Source: Nemophila menziesii (taxonomy: Eukaryota > Streptophyta > Magnoliopsida > Boraginales > Hydrophyllaceae). From it: a stretch of 64,000 nt of DNA. Made by a program: the position numbers and the translations under genes. The stretch spans positions 3,348,001-3,412,000 of the forward strand of contig JARWIR010000043.1 of assembly GCA_029959085.1 (NCBI GenBank). Direction: 5' to 3'. The notes beneath the pieces are model-generated. The model saw nothing but the letters and a program-made list of their open reading frames with translations. It searched no databases and was not told where the DNA came from. Of this stretch, positions 24,466 to 36,280 are shown in pieces (the stretch's first letter is position 1; each line of letters opens with the position of its first letter).

Positions 24466-25528
24466 GAAAATTGACACCCTTTTAAAGTAAAAATAGTATC
24501 CCGAAATAAAACGGTAACCCATTTTCCTTCCAAATTGTTATACTTTTTCAGTGAAATGTTGAAAAAAGTTAAAGTCAATCGGAAAATTTGTCCACACATA
24601 TGTCAGGATTTTGATCTAAAACGTGTATCCATTTTTTGGTAAAAAAATTTATACCGTTTTTGGTAATACAGATGTTTGATTCTTGACTGTTGGATTATTA
24701 GATGCACAACGACAAATAGTACATCTAGCTGAAAAACTAACCCCTTTCCTATTGTTATTCAATAAAGTGTAATCTGGATTTTCAACACATGGGGTATCAT
24801 TTAAGGCTATATAAACCCCCTTTCAAGAGAGCTTTTATTAGACCTTCAATTTTCATGACTTCTACACTTTGAAGCATTCAATTCAAGATCATTTAATCGC
24901 TTATCAAGCATTCAATAATATCATCTTCTCATCATCATTGAACGCTTGATTTTAACATTGATTAATTATCTATCTAAGGAGTGGAAACATCTTTGTAACC
25001 CATATATAAACTCTCACCATAAATACTCTCATCTAGTTTAGAACCTAACACTTTTAATTTAGTTTAGATGAGAGGGAGTTATACTTACTAGATTGGAAAG
25101 GATTACGTGTGTGTAGAGGTGCACAAGGGATAACTTGTGTGTAGAAGTGCACAAAGAAGACTAACTTGATTTTCAAGTACGGGTTATGGTAAAACCAAAA
25201 AAACTCTTGTTGTATTAGGTTTGTATCTCACCTTTAAGAGATTGGAAAGATTAGTGGAATAGAAGATAGAAAATCATAAGGGTAAGACCCTAGGTAGTGG
25301 ATTAGGCCTTTGGGAGTGTGAACCGCTATATATGCTCGATTAATCTCTAACACTCCATTTACTTTACATTACTTGAGTTGTGTTTGTAGCTAGTGGTAAA
25401 ATCTTTCTCCTTTCATTAGTTGTGCTTATTGACTTAAAATGTTGAAAAAATTGCCTAAACCATTTTTCAAAACTTATATTTTATCTGTTATTTAAACCTA
25501 TTCACCCCCTTCTAGGTTTATCACATGT
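24466..25528 (+). repeat. Probable solo LTR of a Copia-type element
   Basis: Starts TGACACCC, has a TATA box (GCTATATAAACCCC, near 24811) and ends TATTCACCCCCTTCTAGG followed by TTATCACA. This resembles the LTR 3' end of plant Copia elements of the SIRE/Tork kind. It interrupts the minus-strand gag. The 5-bp flanks do not match, so the left boundary is uncertain. Confidence 0.5.
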
Positions 25529-26532
25529 TATTTCAACATGTTTCTGATGTCAGTAATTTCTTACCCAACTTGTAACATTTCTCACTATGTTTTCTCATTC
25601 TTTAGCCGTTACCGTAACACTCTTTAGCGTTTCCTCTATTCGTATATACTTTTTCAACTTGGCTATTATTTCATACAATGTAGAATTAGGCGTTCTGCTA
25701 ACCATATTTGAAATCCAGGGTTATATAACCCTGGGATAAACGTATAGTTTACTATAGTCTGGTCCAAATCCTTGGTGTTATGCGCATTTTCTGGGAATTG
25801 ATCCACATACTTTCATTCTTCTTTTGGCATATATCTAATAAAGACAAAATTGTTTGACCATTGGAGGAAACTTGCGCCGCAAACCATTGTCTAATTGTGA
25901 AAAATTATATATTGACGTTAGCTCTAACATGAAAATACATTTTTGGATATTTACGGCCAAGGTAGCAGGAAAAATTCAACAATGGTTTGTGTCGATTTCT
26001 GCAATAAACTCCACATACCTTTGGTATGCGCATACATGAGCTTCAAGATCGCTAGTCTCGTCAAAGGCTAGCACCGATGGTGGCTTAACCTCTCTTGGAC
26101 TCAGAGTGTCAAATATCTCCCATGACTGATGGTTTAGTAGAGTTACCACTAGCGTGCAATCATTTATGTGTGTTTCCCTTGAATTTACCCCCAATACCTG
26201 TCATACTTCGTATTCTTTAATGAATTTCTCTCTTCATCAATTGCATGTGGAGTTTTATATACTCTCAGATCTTGTTGTTTATTAAGTTTGTGTAACAATT
26301 GGTCAAAGTACTTCGATACCATCAATGGAGGATCATTACCCCCAACAAATATCGGCATAACTGGTATATAAGGTTCCACACCATCGGAAACGGTCAAAAT
26401 AGTCTAGATATACGGTTCCACACCTTCTCTAGTTACTGTGATTGGATTATACGACTCAACCACTTCAACTATTGACGATATGGTTAGCGCATGTAGTTCA
26501 CCTTCATTCGACTGATTATTGACATGCATTTG

Positions 26533-28051
26533 TGATGTCTCCTCATTTGTGATAGATTTATATTAGGATGAGACATCATTTTTAGTGATTTAGAAGTCAT
26601 AATAGTCGTTTTTCAAGAGAAATAGTGCACTTTCCTATTTTGAGTCTTGATTTAGTAAAATAATATTTTTAGAGCATATTGGGTTTAATTATTTATTTAG
26701 TGTGAAACTTTAAAGATAATTATGGAGATTAATTAGATTCCAAGTCAAAGACTACAAGATATGTAAAGAGATAAGCATGGAAATTGAAGATAAAGAAACA
26801 AAAGCTAAAAACATGGAAAAGGAAAAGCTACCTTAATCCTGAATTTCTGCACCTACGACCACAAATCAGCTTATATCTCAAAAGTCATGTGGAATTTGGA
26901 GAAACGGTCAAGAGCAAAGTTGAAGATCTTTCCGAGACGATGAATTTGGTATACTCATACACATCTAACGGATAAGTATTGAAGCTTCTAGGACTAAAAG
27001 AAAAACGGTCCTCATTTCATGTTTTAGGGTTACGAATTTGAGTTGGGCTTGAAGTCCATTACTTACCTTCTCCTTCAAGAAAACGAATTAGGTCTTCTAA
27101 ACACCTATAAATACACCCTTATATCACTTGTAAATCATCCTTGCCTCATAGTAATTAGTTCTTAAGGTTTTATTCTTCCAAGTTATTGTAGAGAGCAAGA
27201 TGATGTCTTTTATTATTTCTTTTAGTTTATTTCCTTCAGGTATGAACTAAACTTCCCATAGCTTGGGTTTTGCATCATGTATAATCTATGAATTCTAATT
27301 TCTTTCTATCTAAGTTTCTTTTGGAATTACATGTTTTAATCTGATATTAGCTTCTTACCTTTATATTTGTTTATGTGTTTTGATTTATTGTCTGTCCTAG
27401 AACTGATCACTTTAGGCTTTCTTAATAGTAATTAGATGGTCACCTTAGCTGGGTGTCTAATTATTGAAACACCACATAACGTCTAGTGTCGATATTAGTC
27501 CTGAAAACACTGATTCTAACTAGATAGTCATTAGGGTATGAATTAATCACTATCACCATGTATGGAAATAGATTGCTTAGGGCCTTGGTAGCGCTTGATA
27601 ACCCTATTTGAACTAGCCTCGTGGTGTGTCCGTAGCCCCCTTAGTCGCTCTCAAGGTCTAAGGTATGGGAATTTAGAATCTTGACTAAGTATACAAGAGC
27701 TAATTATCTTCTTTATTAACTAGATCTAATAGAAAGTGCATACTAGCAAAACCTAAGCTATACTTCTCATCTCATATTTCTTCGTATTTATTTACTGTCT
27801 TTATTTTCTTTAGTTTAATTAGTTATTTTCAAAATTACTCTCTATTTATTTTCTTGTCTTTTAATTATTTGCTTCTTACTCGTTATTGCTACCCATTCTG
27901 TTAGCACACTAAGTCCCTGAGAACGAACTTTCTTATCATTAAAACTTGCATATGTCCTGTAATACTTGCAGTATTGTGCCTGTCTAGGGTGAGAGTGCGT
28001 TGTTTCTTGACTTATATTCATCTTATTTTTATCACACCCTAGGCGACACCA
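26533..28051 (+). repeat. 5' LTR of the Athila-like element
   Basis: 1,519 bp from TGATGTCTCCTC to CACCCTAGGCGACACCA. The likely promoter TATA box is CTATAAATACACCC at 27105-27118. The same family gives the solo LTRs at 270-1755 and 38487-40005. Confidence 0.93.
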
Positions 28052-28057
28052 AGTTTT

Positions 28058-28075
28058 TGGCGCCGCTGCCGGGGA
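28058..28075 (+). promoter_or_regulatory. Primer binding site, tRNA-Asp type
   Basis: TGGCGCCGCTGCCGGGGA begins six bases after the 5' LTR. It is complementary to the 3' end of plant tRNA-Asp, the usual primer of Athila/Tat elements, with perhaps one mismatch. Confidence 0.8.
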
Positions 28076-28207
28076 CTTGTGTCTCGTTAGCGTGTGAATT
28101 ATCTATTTCGAGTAGTAGTTTTTAGTTAATTTTTATTTTTCAGTATTTAGTTTTTATTTTTCCAGATTTACGCTTGTGGTTTGCTTTAGTCTTTTTCAGG
28201 TTTCACA

Positions 28208-29334
28208 GTGTTTAATTCTTGGCCTCCGTTGTCGGAGCCTGAGAGGAGCTTTAGACCTTATAACAAACGTGTTCGTGAGGAAAGAGCCTTAAGAAGAGCT
28301 ATGGCAGGAGCACAAGAGCAGTTAGATCCACTTGGAATCCCACCCGAGGGGTTACAATACTATGCACCAGGAGGACCACCACCATTTATTCCACCTGGTG
28401 TACAACAACAAGGACGAGGTAACAGGCAGAATCGAGTTGAGCAAGACCTTCCTGGTCTCCACGTGTCGTTCCATGTTCAACCAATAGGTTACCGTCCTCC
28501 AGAGATCCAGAATATTAAATTTAGACCCGATCCGGGTATGCTCAGTCAATTTCAAAGTTATGGACTCTACAGTGGTACAACAATTCAAGATCCGGTAAGA
28601 TCGATTCAGAAGTTTATGCAGATTTGTGATGCCTATGTTACTCCTGGCATTACACGCGAGAACCTGTATGGTCATATGTTTTTGTTCTTCCTGACCGGCG
28701 GAGCTAGTGAGTGGCTAGATAGACAACCACTAGGGATAATTAATTCATGGACAGAACTTCAAGCCGCTTTCTTTAACCGTTTTTATCCGAAGAGTATGAG
28801 ACTCAAAGATCAAAGCGAGCTTGCAAGGTTTTGTCAAGAAGATGGAGAAACAGTAGGAGAATCAGGGACAAGGTTTCAACATAAATTAGCAAAATGTCGC
28901 TCCATGGTTATACCCCCTCTTTACAATTAGCTATATTCTATGAAGGTCTCAACGATCGAGGTAGAGAGAAGGTGGATAACATAGGAAAGGGAAATTTCGT
29001 GTCCATGAATCATAAAGAAGCCGCCGAAGTTTTGGAAAATATTATTGAACAAGAAAGGAGTTGGCCTTCTACGCGAGCTCCTGTAGCAAAGACCCGAGGT
29101 ACGCTTCGATTAGATGCAGAAAGTGCAAACTCAGCTCAAATATCCGCATTAGAAAATCAAATCAAAGAACTTAAGCTAGAGATGCAGAAAAATTTAGCCG
29201 CAACAAACGTAGTACAAGAAGCACAAGGTTGTCAACAATGTGGGGTTAATAATCATACTTGGGAAGAGTGCGAAGGAAATCCACAATCTGTGTATTTCAT
29301 ATTCAATCGAGGAGGCTATCAATTTGGTAACTGA
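28208..29334 (+). pseudogene. Athila-like gag, one frameshift
   Basis: Structural protein of the retroelement. The first part (28208-28930, 240 residues) holds a proline/glutamine-rich N-terminus and the gag capsid domain (MFLFFLTGGASEWLDRQP, FNRFYPKSMRLKDQSELARF). It ends at a stop; the continuation (RGREKVDNIGKG and AAEVLENIIEQERSWP) is in another frame from about 28900 to 29334. Near the end lies one zinc knuckle C-QQ-C-GVNN-H-TWEE-C (CX2CX4HX4C). A coiled-coil-prone stretch (ALENQIKELKLEMQKN) precedes it. The one-base shift near 28905 separates the capsid into two frames, so no full-length gag is made. Assignment to gag is secure. Confidence 0.88.
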
Positions 29335-30167
29335 AACCATCCGGGTATGCAGTATTCAAATCCTTAGGGGACCGCTAATCCTGGTCATTATCAACCGCGC
29401 CCCCAGAACAACTTTTTCCAACCAAGAGGTCAGTATCAGAATAGACCTGCTCCCCCTCAACAACCTGTTCAAGATGCCTATACCGATTCATTAGATCAGA
29501 AAGCTTTACCACAGTATCCTTGGATAATCAACAATTAGTAAAAGTCTTGTACCGTTTGACCACGAATATGAATGCTCAGGATGAAAAGTTATGAGGACAA
29601 GATGCCGCAATTCAGATTTTAGGTACTCAAGTAGAACAATTAAACAAAGTTCTAACGAATTTAATGGAACAAAAAGAATTGAAGGCTATCGAAGGAGGTG
29701 ATGACAATATTGGGTTCGAAGCTTGTAAGGATATTTGCCTTGAAATTGAAGAAGAAAAGAAGGAAGTACCACATGCTGCCATTAGTGCCATGGAGACTTC
29801 GAGTACCGAAGAAGAACCAACCAAGTCTAGCCCCGTGGAATCTGACTATTCTGAGGTTGATGTGGAGGACGATTCAGAAAAATCCGAATTTATACAGCTT
29901 CTGAAAGATATGCAAGAAGAGATTAGATCGGTGATGGATTATCAAGCTGAGGTGGCTAAAGAGAAAGAGGAAGAAGCCTCAAAGGAGGAATAAAGAGTTG
30001 AAGTTAAGGATGCACGTGCTGTGCAAGAAGAGAAAGAAGAAGAGAAGGTGGAATCGCCACCTATTGTTCAAACAATGTCATCAACCATTCCTGATACAAA
30101 TCCAAAGGAAGACACTGAACTCAAGACATTTGTAGAGGCGTAAACACCTGAAAATATCAACGACCAA
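29335..30167 (+). pseudogene. Gag-protease linker of the Athila-like element (acidic)
   Basis: The stretch between the gag knuckle and protease reads, with stops, as an acidic Glu/Lys-rich linker (29664-29993, for example EVDVEDDSEKSEFIQLLKDM). Such linkers are common between gag and protease of Athila elements. It holds no catalytic motif. Confidence 0.6.
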
Positions 30168-31022
30168 ATGCTTGAGATTGCGAAGAAAGGGCTTACACCG
30201 CAACAAGTTTTTACGCAAGTTATTTCTGAGAAAGAAGCGAGTGTAGAGATCCCAAGAGAGAACCTGAGAGTCTCAAGAAGAAGTGAAAGAGAGTTACCAA
30301 CGAAGCTCAAAGATCCGGGAAGTTTTAATCTTCCTATTCAAATAAATGATATGCTCAAGGTGAAAGTTATGTACGATGTAGGTTATGGTGAGAATCTTAT
30401 GCCTAAGTCCGTGTTCGAGAGACTTGGACTTCAGAAATCAGAGAAAACTCCAGTGAAGTTGCAGTTCGCTGACAACTCAGTTACCAGGACATGGGGAACA
30501 GTGGAGGACGTCTTAGTCCGTGCAGGTAGTATCGCCATCCCTACTGACTTTGTTATACTTGAGTTTGATGCAGATAAGCAGGTTCCAATCATACTTGGAC
30601 GGCCTTTCATGGACACAAGTCAAAGTGTCATCAACTTCCAAGAAGGGACCATTACCCTTCATGCAAAGAATGTATCCGAGACCTTCTATGTCTTGGGTAA
30701 GAAACCGAGGAAGTTAGATCCCACCATTCCTGTCATCCACAGCCTTTCACATCACAAAGTCCCTCCAGAGAAGGTCCACTTAAAACCTTTGGATCCTAAA
30801 CCAAACATTGAGTTTGGGGTTGGCCATGAAGTACTATGGAAAGCTCACAAACGTGAAAATAGACCATGTAGTTTCAAAGACTCGTGGATGGGACCATTCA
30901 TTGTCACTAAGGTTGTTTCAGCCAAGGTGATAGAAATCCGACCCAAGAAGGGGATCAAGCGCAGATTAGTTGACGTTCATAGCCTAACTCGTTGTTGGGG
31001 AGGCTATATTCGCAAATCTTGA
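30168..31022 (+). CDS. Protease joined in frame to integrase C-terminus (Athila-like)
   Basis: An open frame of 284 residues. Residues about 45-175 are the retroelement aspartic protease: YDVGYGENLMPKSVFERLGL holds the active-site Asp and Gly in the place of the usual DLGAS, and ILGRPFMDTSQSVINF is the C-terminal ILGRPF motif. From about residue 205 it changes without a stop into the last part of integrase (VGHEVLWKAHKR, then DSWMGPFIVTKVV; W.GPF.V is the integrase C-terminal signature). RT, RNase H, and the zinc-binding and catalytic parts of integrase are missing. The junction is close to residues 195-210. Whether it is expressed is not known; it may be a chance in-frame deletion. Confidence 0.85.
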   Translation: MLEIAKKGLTPQQVFTQVISEKEASVEIPRENLRVSRRSERELPTKLKDPGSFNLPIQINDMLKVKVMYDVGYGENLMPKSVFERLGLQKSEKTPVKLQFADNSVTRTWGTVEDVLVRAGSIAIPTDFVILEFDADKQVPIILGRPFMDTSQSVINFQEGTITLHAKNVSETFYVLGKKPRKLDPTIPVIHSLSHHKVPPEKVHLKPLDPKPNIEFGVGHEVLWKAHKRENRPCSFKDSWMGPFIVTKVVSAKVIEIRPKKGIKRRLVDVHSLTRCWGGYIRKS

Positions 31023-31249
31023 TAGAGATAACGCGTCTAACTTTGAAAGACGTTAAATAAAAGTGATGTACGTGAGACAACCCGCAATTTTTTAAGTTTT
31101 TATGTCTTTTACGTTTTTTAGTTTGTGTTTAGGTTAGTTGTTTTTAGTTGATATTGCATATTTGAGAAAGGTATTAGTGTTTTTTGATGCTTAGGTATTG
31201 GAGAAATCGAGTTCGGGAGGAGAAAAATGAAATTTTTCGAAAAATTCAG

Positions 31250-31510
31250 ACCCTCGGTCCGGTATACCACGCCTCAGCCCCGGTATACCGCAGAGGAGAA
31301 AACCCGTACTACGGTTAAGTGACTCGGGTTTCTTGCCGAGAAGAATTTTTTTCGGATTTCGGGTCCGGTATACCGGACCATAACTCCTGTGTACCGTAGG
31401 GACCAAAAACCCGTAACACGGGTAGGAGGTTCGTGTTTTTTGACGAGAAGAAGAATTTCGAAGAGCAGAAGCTGAGGTATACCACGGCCCTGCTCCTGTA
31501 CACCGCAGGT
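31250..31510. repeat. GGTATACC-containing tandem repeats, about 110 bp, three units
   Basis: Three units each carry GGTATACC, a CCTGTRTACCG or CCGGTATACCGCAG partner and a CCCGTAACACGGGTAGG-like stretch with TTGCCGAGAAGAA. They lie between the integrase C-terminal part and the third ORF. A run of similar motifs in inverted orientation occurs at 36840-37280. Confidence 0.75.
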
Positions 31511-31950
31511 AGCCGACTGAAGAGAGAAAAAGCTGCATTTTAGGTTATAAGAAGCAAGAGGTGGGTACAATTCCGAATTTACAAATCCTTAAGCCTCTCT
31601 TTCTTCTCCAAAACTCTCCCAACTCCATTAAAGCTCATTCAAACCTTCACCAATCATCAAAACACTACCCAATCATCATAAAAACACATCAAAGCTTCTC
31701 TCCACACCATTACAAAGGAGATTCAAGCACCCAATCCTCACCAAACACATTCAAATTGAAGAATCAAAAGCTTAAATTTTCAAAATTCATCCTACAATTT
31801 CTTAAATACAAGCCAATCCATCAAGAATTCACCTTACCCACATAGAGATTCATCATCAATTCATCTTTCCTAAGCTAAATCAAGCTTGTTCAACCAAAAA
31901 TTCAAAAGTTCAAATTTCAAGAGTTGTTAAAGCTTTGAGTTGGGGGTCAA

Positions 31951-33165
31951 TTGAAGATGACTAATAGAACAGAAATATTAGCTAACAAGAGGGAGGTGAA
32001 GAAAAACAAGGTATTGGGCTCAATTGAGAAGAAATCAATTAACAAAGGTTCTAGTTCTAAAGCTAAGGGTAAAAACGATGTTGAAGATGGAGGTAAGCTA
32101 GCTATGTTTGATCGTAATGGAAAAAGGCTTTACTTTTATTCAAAGGAGAAAACACAACCTCCACCTTTCGAAGGTCCTACACCCATGGATAAAGAGGAAG
32201 CTTCAAAGGCCTTGATAGCTTCTGCAGAAAAACAATTAAAGGAACTACCTTTTGCTTAGGAGAAAGTATTCAATGAAGAAGTTGGTACAGGAGAATACAA
32301 GAGATTCTTGGAGCTTGGTGCAAAATTGGGTTGGTCTACGTTCATGGTAAGACGTTCTGAATTATGTCATGAGTTGGTTTTGGAATTCTATTTATGCCTT
32401 TTAAGCCGAGATAGTAAAGGTTGTGTTCCGATTAGAGGAAAGTTAGTTCCTTTCACAGTTAATGAGATTAGAAACCACTTCAAGTTTAATAAATTAATTG
32501 GATATTGCAAGTATAGTGAAGCGGTTTCTAAACGAAAAATCTTTGATGAGGAATTACTTTTTGAGCATGTTTTAGACAAGTAGAAAGTGCAATCACATAA
32601 GGGAGAATTGAAGGCGCCTTGGCCTTACAAATATCTTCAACCGGATGCGAGAGTTTGGCACAATTTCCTTATTCCTAATGTCTATGGAAACACACGAACT
32701 TTGCATGTAACTAAAAAGAACGCTCTACTTTTGGATTGTATTTTGAGAGGAGAAGAAGTGGATGTGGCACAGTTGACCTATGAGGAGGTGATGTGATTTT
32801 CGGTCTCTCCTAAATTAGTTTTTAATGTTAAATTTCCTACTATGATCACGTGTCTTGTGCGAAAAGCGGATGTTACATTGGGTGAAGAAGAGAAACTCGA
32901 ATTTAAGAAGAATGATATTGAAAATACTTGGATCATGGAAGTCTTGAGAAGAGCGAGTACTACGCAAGTCTCAAAAGAAGTAAAGGAGCAAAGTTGGCAA
33001 GAGAAGATGGAGGAGCGTTTAAACAAATTTGAAGCAGCTCAAACTTCCTTAGCCAATGATGTGGCACAAATCAACGGTAATCAAGTGCACATCATGAAAC
33101 TCCTTGAGCAATTAACGAAAGATCGAGCAAATCCCACCTTGGATGTCAATAATGCGAGGCAATAG
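31951..33165 (+). pseudogene. Athila third ORF (putative plant transposon protein), three stops
   Basis: One reading frame from 31951 to 33165 interrupted only by stops at 32257 (TAG), 32581 (TAG) and 32794 (TGA). The N-terminus is Lys-rich. The middle (FMVRRSELCHELVLEFYLCL, then VPIRGKLVPFTVNEIRNHF and PDARVWHNFLIPN) matches the 'putative plant transposon protein' domain that Athila-type elements carry in place of an env gene. The C-terminus is coiled-coil-like (EERLNKFEAAQTSLANDV). Its role in the element is not established. The preserved frame apart from the stops suggests recent decay. Confidence 0.75.
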
Positions 33166-34747
33166 CCTCGAGAGTATGTTCTATTTCTTCCTTACCATTT
33201 CTGTAAATGCATTTATCTGCTAATTTTAATTTCTGTTTCGAGTCTTTTTCGAGTCGTGGGGACACGACTCATTTTTGAGTTGGGGTGTGGGGATTCGTTG
33301 TCTCTCATCTCCCTTTTTCTGTTTTTAGGTAGAAATTAAAATTTTTGATACATGGGAATTAGATGTAGAGTGTGTTTAATAGCTTGAAAGCATAAGCTTA
33401 GTAAATTAATGATAGTAAGTAGTATGTTTATGAGCTATGCTATTTGTATGCTTTGAGTATTTGCAGGAAAACACACGTTGATAGTAAAGAAAAGATTAGT
33501 GAGCAATGCGATAGAAAGTATGTTCGATCTCAAGGAACCTTGAGAAGTGTGTAGGCCGTGAGATCCAAGCTAGTTGAAAACCCATTTGATGAAAGTGCTA
33601 AAGGTAAGAAAATAACGAAATTACATAGTGTAGAAAGTGATTAAGGCAATTCTTTCATATTGAAGCCACTTGAAGCCTTTTTATGCCTTCTCACCTTGTT
33701 ATTTTGATTTTATATGCTATATCCTTCTCAGCCCCTTCTAGCCTTTCTAAATCTTTTCATTGAAACACATTATAAGCCATATCCCTTTAGATTATAGGAC
33801 TTTTCCATATGACCCGCACTCGAATTGCGATGCATAGACAGTTGTTTTAGAGCTTGAGTTTGGGGTGGTGGGTCTACCATTATGGGAATTGTTATTGGGA
33901 TGGGATATTTGAGCTTATTAATTATGCTCTGTTCTTTATATTGATGATGATTCACAGATTTTTATTGTAACCCTTTGCCGGGGTAATAGTGAATGAAAAA
34001 GAAGCTACGAGCTAATTTTGCCAACAAGGGCATAAAAACGAAAACAATATATATATAAGAAAAAGAGCGTGATTTCTCAACATTAAGAGAGTCATAGTTT
34101 AAAGAAATTGATTTGAAAAGAAAATATATATATTCGGACTGGCAAAGTGGAATTTTTATGTGAACATCTTATGCTTTAATTGGGTTATTGGGGATGCTAA
34201 ATTGTGCATCAAGGAATTCATTGGGTTGAGTGAGAAATGTTTTATGAGAGTAACTCAAGCTCTAGGGCGATTCGTTGATGGCTAGTGAGGAGAGAGCCAA
34301 AAGCTCACTCTAAATTATCCAAATATACTATCACACCGTCCCTAAGCCTAAATTACAACCTTAAAGACCTTTTGATTCTTTGCTATGTAATCAAGAAGTG
34401 ATTGAGCCATTAGAGAGTAGTTAAGTGGATCTGTGAATACTAGTGAAGTTCGATGAACAATCTATAGCTTTCTTGGAGAACTGAGTAAAGTCCCAATCCT
34501 TCTTACATTGCGAAACTAATCTGATCTTGAATTCAAGCTGTGTTAACTATGGATATGAGAAGTGTACAGGTATGTATCTTATGAATATTACTGCATGAAA
34601 TTTTCTAAGTAATTGCTTTATGTCTATTCTATATATTCTGCTATGTTCTTCCCACTGTGTTGAAAATTCCATATGTGTGTATTTATAGACTTCCCTTTGT
34701 TTTTATCTTTATTGTATCGGGACGATACAACTTTGAGTTGGGGGTCT
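33166..34747 (+). other. 3' untranslated part of the Athila-like element
   Basis: No ORF of note. Long non-coding region before the 3' LTR, ending with a GAGTTGGGGGTCT purine-rich stretch just before 34748 that may serve as the polypurine tract. Confidence 0.6.
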
Positions 34748-36280
34748 TGATGTCTCCTCATTTGTGATAGATTTATATTAGGATGAGACATCATTTTTAG
34801 TGATTTAGAAGTCATAATAATCGTTTTTCTTGAGAAATAGTGCACTTTCCTATTTTGAGTCTTGATTTAGTAAAATAATATTTTTAGAGCATATTGGGTT
34901 TAATTATTTATTTAGTGTGAAACTTTAAAGATAATTATGGAGATTAATTAGAGTCCAAGTAAAAGACTACAAGATATGGAAAGAGATAAGCATGGAAATT
35001 GGAGATAAGGAAACAAAAGCTAAAAACATGGAAAAGGAAAAGTTGCCTTAAATCTGAATTTCTGCACCTACGACCACAAATCAGCTTATATCTCAAAAAC
35101 GGAGTGGAATTTGGAGAAACAGTCAAGAGAAAAGTTAAAGATCTTTCCGAGACGATGAATTTAGACTACTCATACGCGTCAAACGGATAAGTATTGAAGC
35201 TTCTAGGATCAAAACAAAAACGGGGCTGATTCCATGTTTTTGGGCTACGAATTTGAGTTGGGCTAGGAGCCCAATATTTACCCTCTCCTTCAAGAAAACG
35301 AATTAGGTCTTCTAAACACCTATAAATACACCCTTATATCACTTGTAAATCATCCTTGCCTCATAGTAATTAGTTCTTAAGGTTTTATTCTTCCAAGTTA
35401 TTGTAGAGAGAAAAATGATGTCTTTTATTATTTCTTTTAGTTTATTTCCTTCAGGTATGAACTAAACTTCCCATAGCTTGGGTTTTGCATAATGTATAAT
35501 CTATGAATTTTATTTTCTTTCTATCTAAGTTTATTTGGGAATTACATGTTTTAATCTGATATTAGCTTCTTACCTATATATTTGTTTATGTGTTTTGATT
35601 TATTCCCTATCCTAGAACTGATCACTTTAGACTTTCTTAATAGTAATTAGATGATCAACTTAGCTGGGTGTCTAAATATTGAAACACCACATAACGTCTA
35701 GTGTCGATATTAGTCCTGACAACACTGATTCTAACTAGATAGTCATTAGGGTATGATTTAATCATTATCACCATGTATGGAAATTGATTGCTTAGGGCCC
35801 TAGTGGCGTAGGATAACTCTATTTGAACCAGCCTCGTGGTGTGTCCGTAGCCCCCTTAGTCGCTCTCTAGGTCTAAGGTATGGGAATTTAGAATCCTTAC
35901 TAAGTATTTAAGAGCTAATTATCTCCCTTATTAACTAGATTTAATAGAAAGAATTAGAAGGATTAGTGTATACTAGCAAAACCTAAGCTATACTTCTCAT
36001 CTCATATTTCTTCGTATTTAATTTAATGTCTTTATTTTCCTTACTTTAATTAGTTAATTTCGAATTTGTCCTTTTATGTTTATGTCTTTTAATTAATTAC
36101 TTCTTACTCGATATTTCTACCCATTCGATTAACACACTAAGTCCCTGAGAACGAACTCAACTTATCATCAAAACTTGCATACAACCTGTAATACTTGCAA
36201 TACTGTGCCTGTCTAGGGTGAGAGTGCGTTGTTTTCAGACTTATTATTTATCTTATTTTATCACACCCTAGGGGACACCA
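34748..36280 (+). repeat. 3' LTR of the Athila-like element
   Basis: 1,533 bp from TGATGTCTCCTC to CACCCTAGGGGACACCA, the second copy of the 5' LTR with scattered substitutions. The TATA box CTATAAATACACCC is kept near 35323. Confidence 0.93.

Larger units (their letters stand above)
22440..26400 (-). pseudogene. Ty3/gypsy gag-protease remnant
   Basis: Reads leftward. The gag capsid part is at 25640-26400 (MPIFVGGNDPPL; then PPSVLAFDETSDLEAHVCAY, the usual position of 'P.L..Y.G..DP..H'). A CCHC knuckle-like stretch of the Tat-type form occurs near 23440-23490 (KYCHFYKDHRHDSTRC). The protease lies at 22600-22960 (VLVDTGSFINLV active-site motif preceded by DPLLIPAVI, and LPYHAIIGRTTL). RT, RNase H and integrase are not seen; after the protease the sequence runs straight into the putative 3' LTR. 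Many stops occur. Insertions interrupt it at 23502-24035 and about 24466-25528. Clade is likely Tat/Ogre-like, by the form of the gag knuckle; this is inference. Confidence 0.72.
26533..36280 (+). mobile_element. Athila-like Ty3/gypsy element, deletion derivative with both LTRs
   Basis: A 9.7-kb element: 5' LTR 26533-28051, PBS at 28058, gag, protease joined to the integrase C-terminus, an Athila-type third ORF, a long 3' untranslated part, a purine-rich tract just before 34748, and the 3' LTR 34748-36280. RT, RNase H and the integrase core are absent. The two LTRs differ at many positions and by a 14-bp length difference (the 3' LTR has an extra GAATTAGAAGGATTAG-like piece near 35950), so the insertion is not recent. 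The flanking 5-mers (ATTTG, TGTAG) do not match. Confidence 0.92.

Noticed and set aside
31191..31570. Overlapping minus-strand ORFs of 62-115 residues
   Set aside because: They arise in the GGTATACC tandem repeats; repeated peptides in two frames have no family match.
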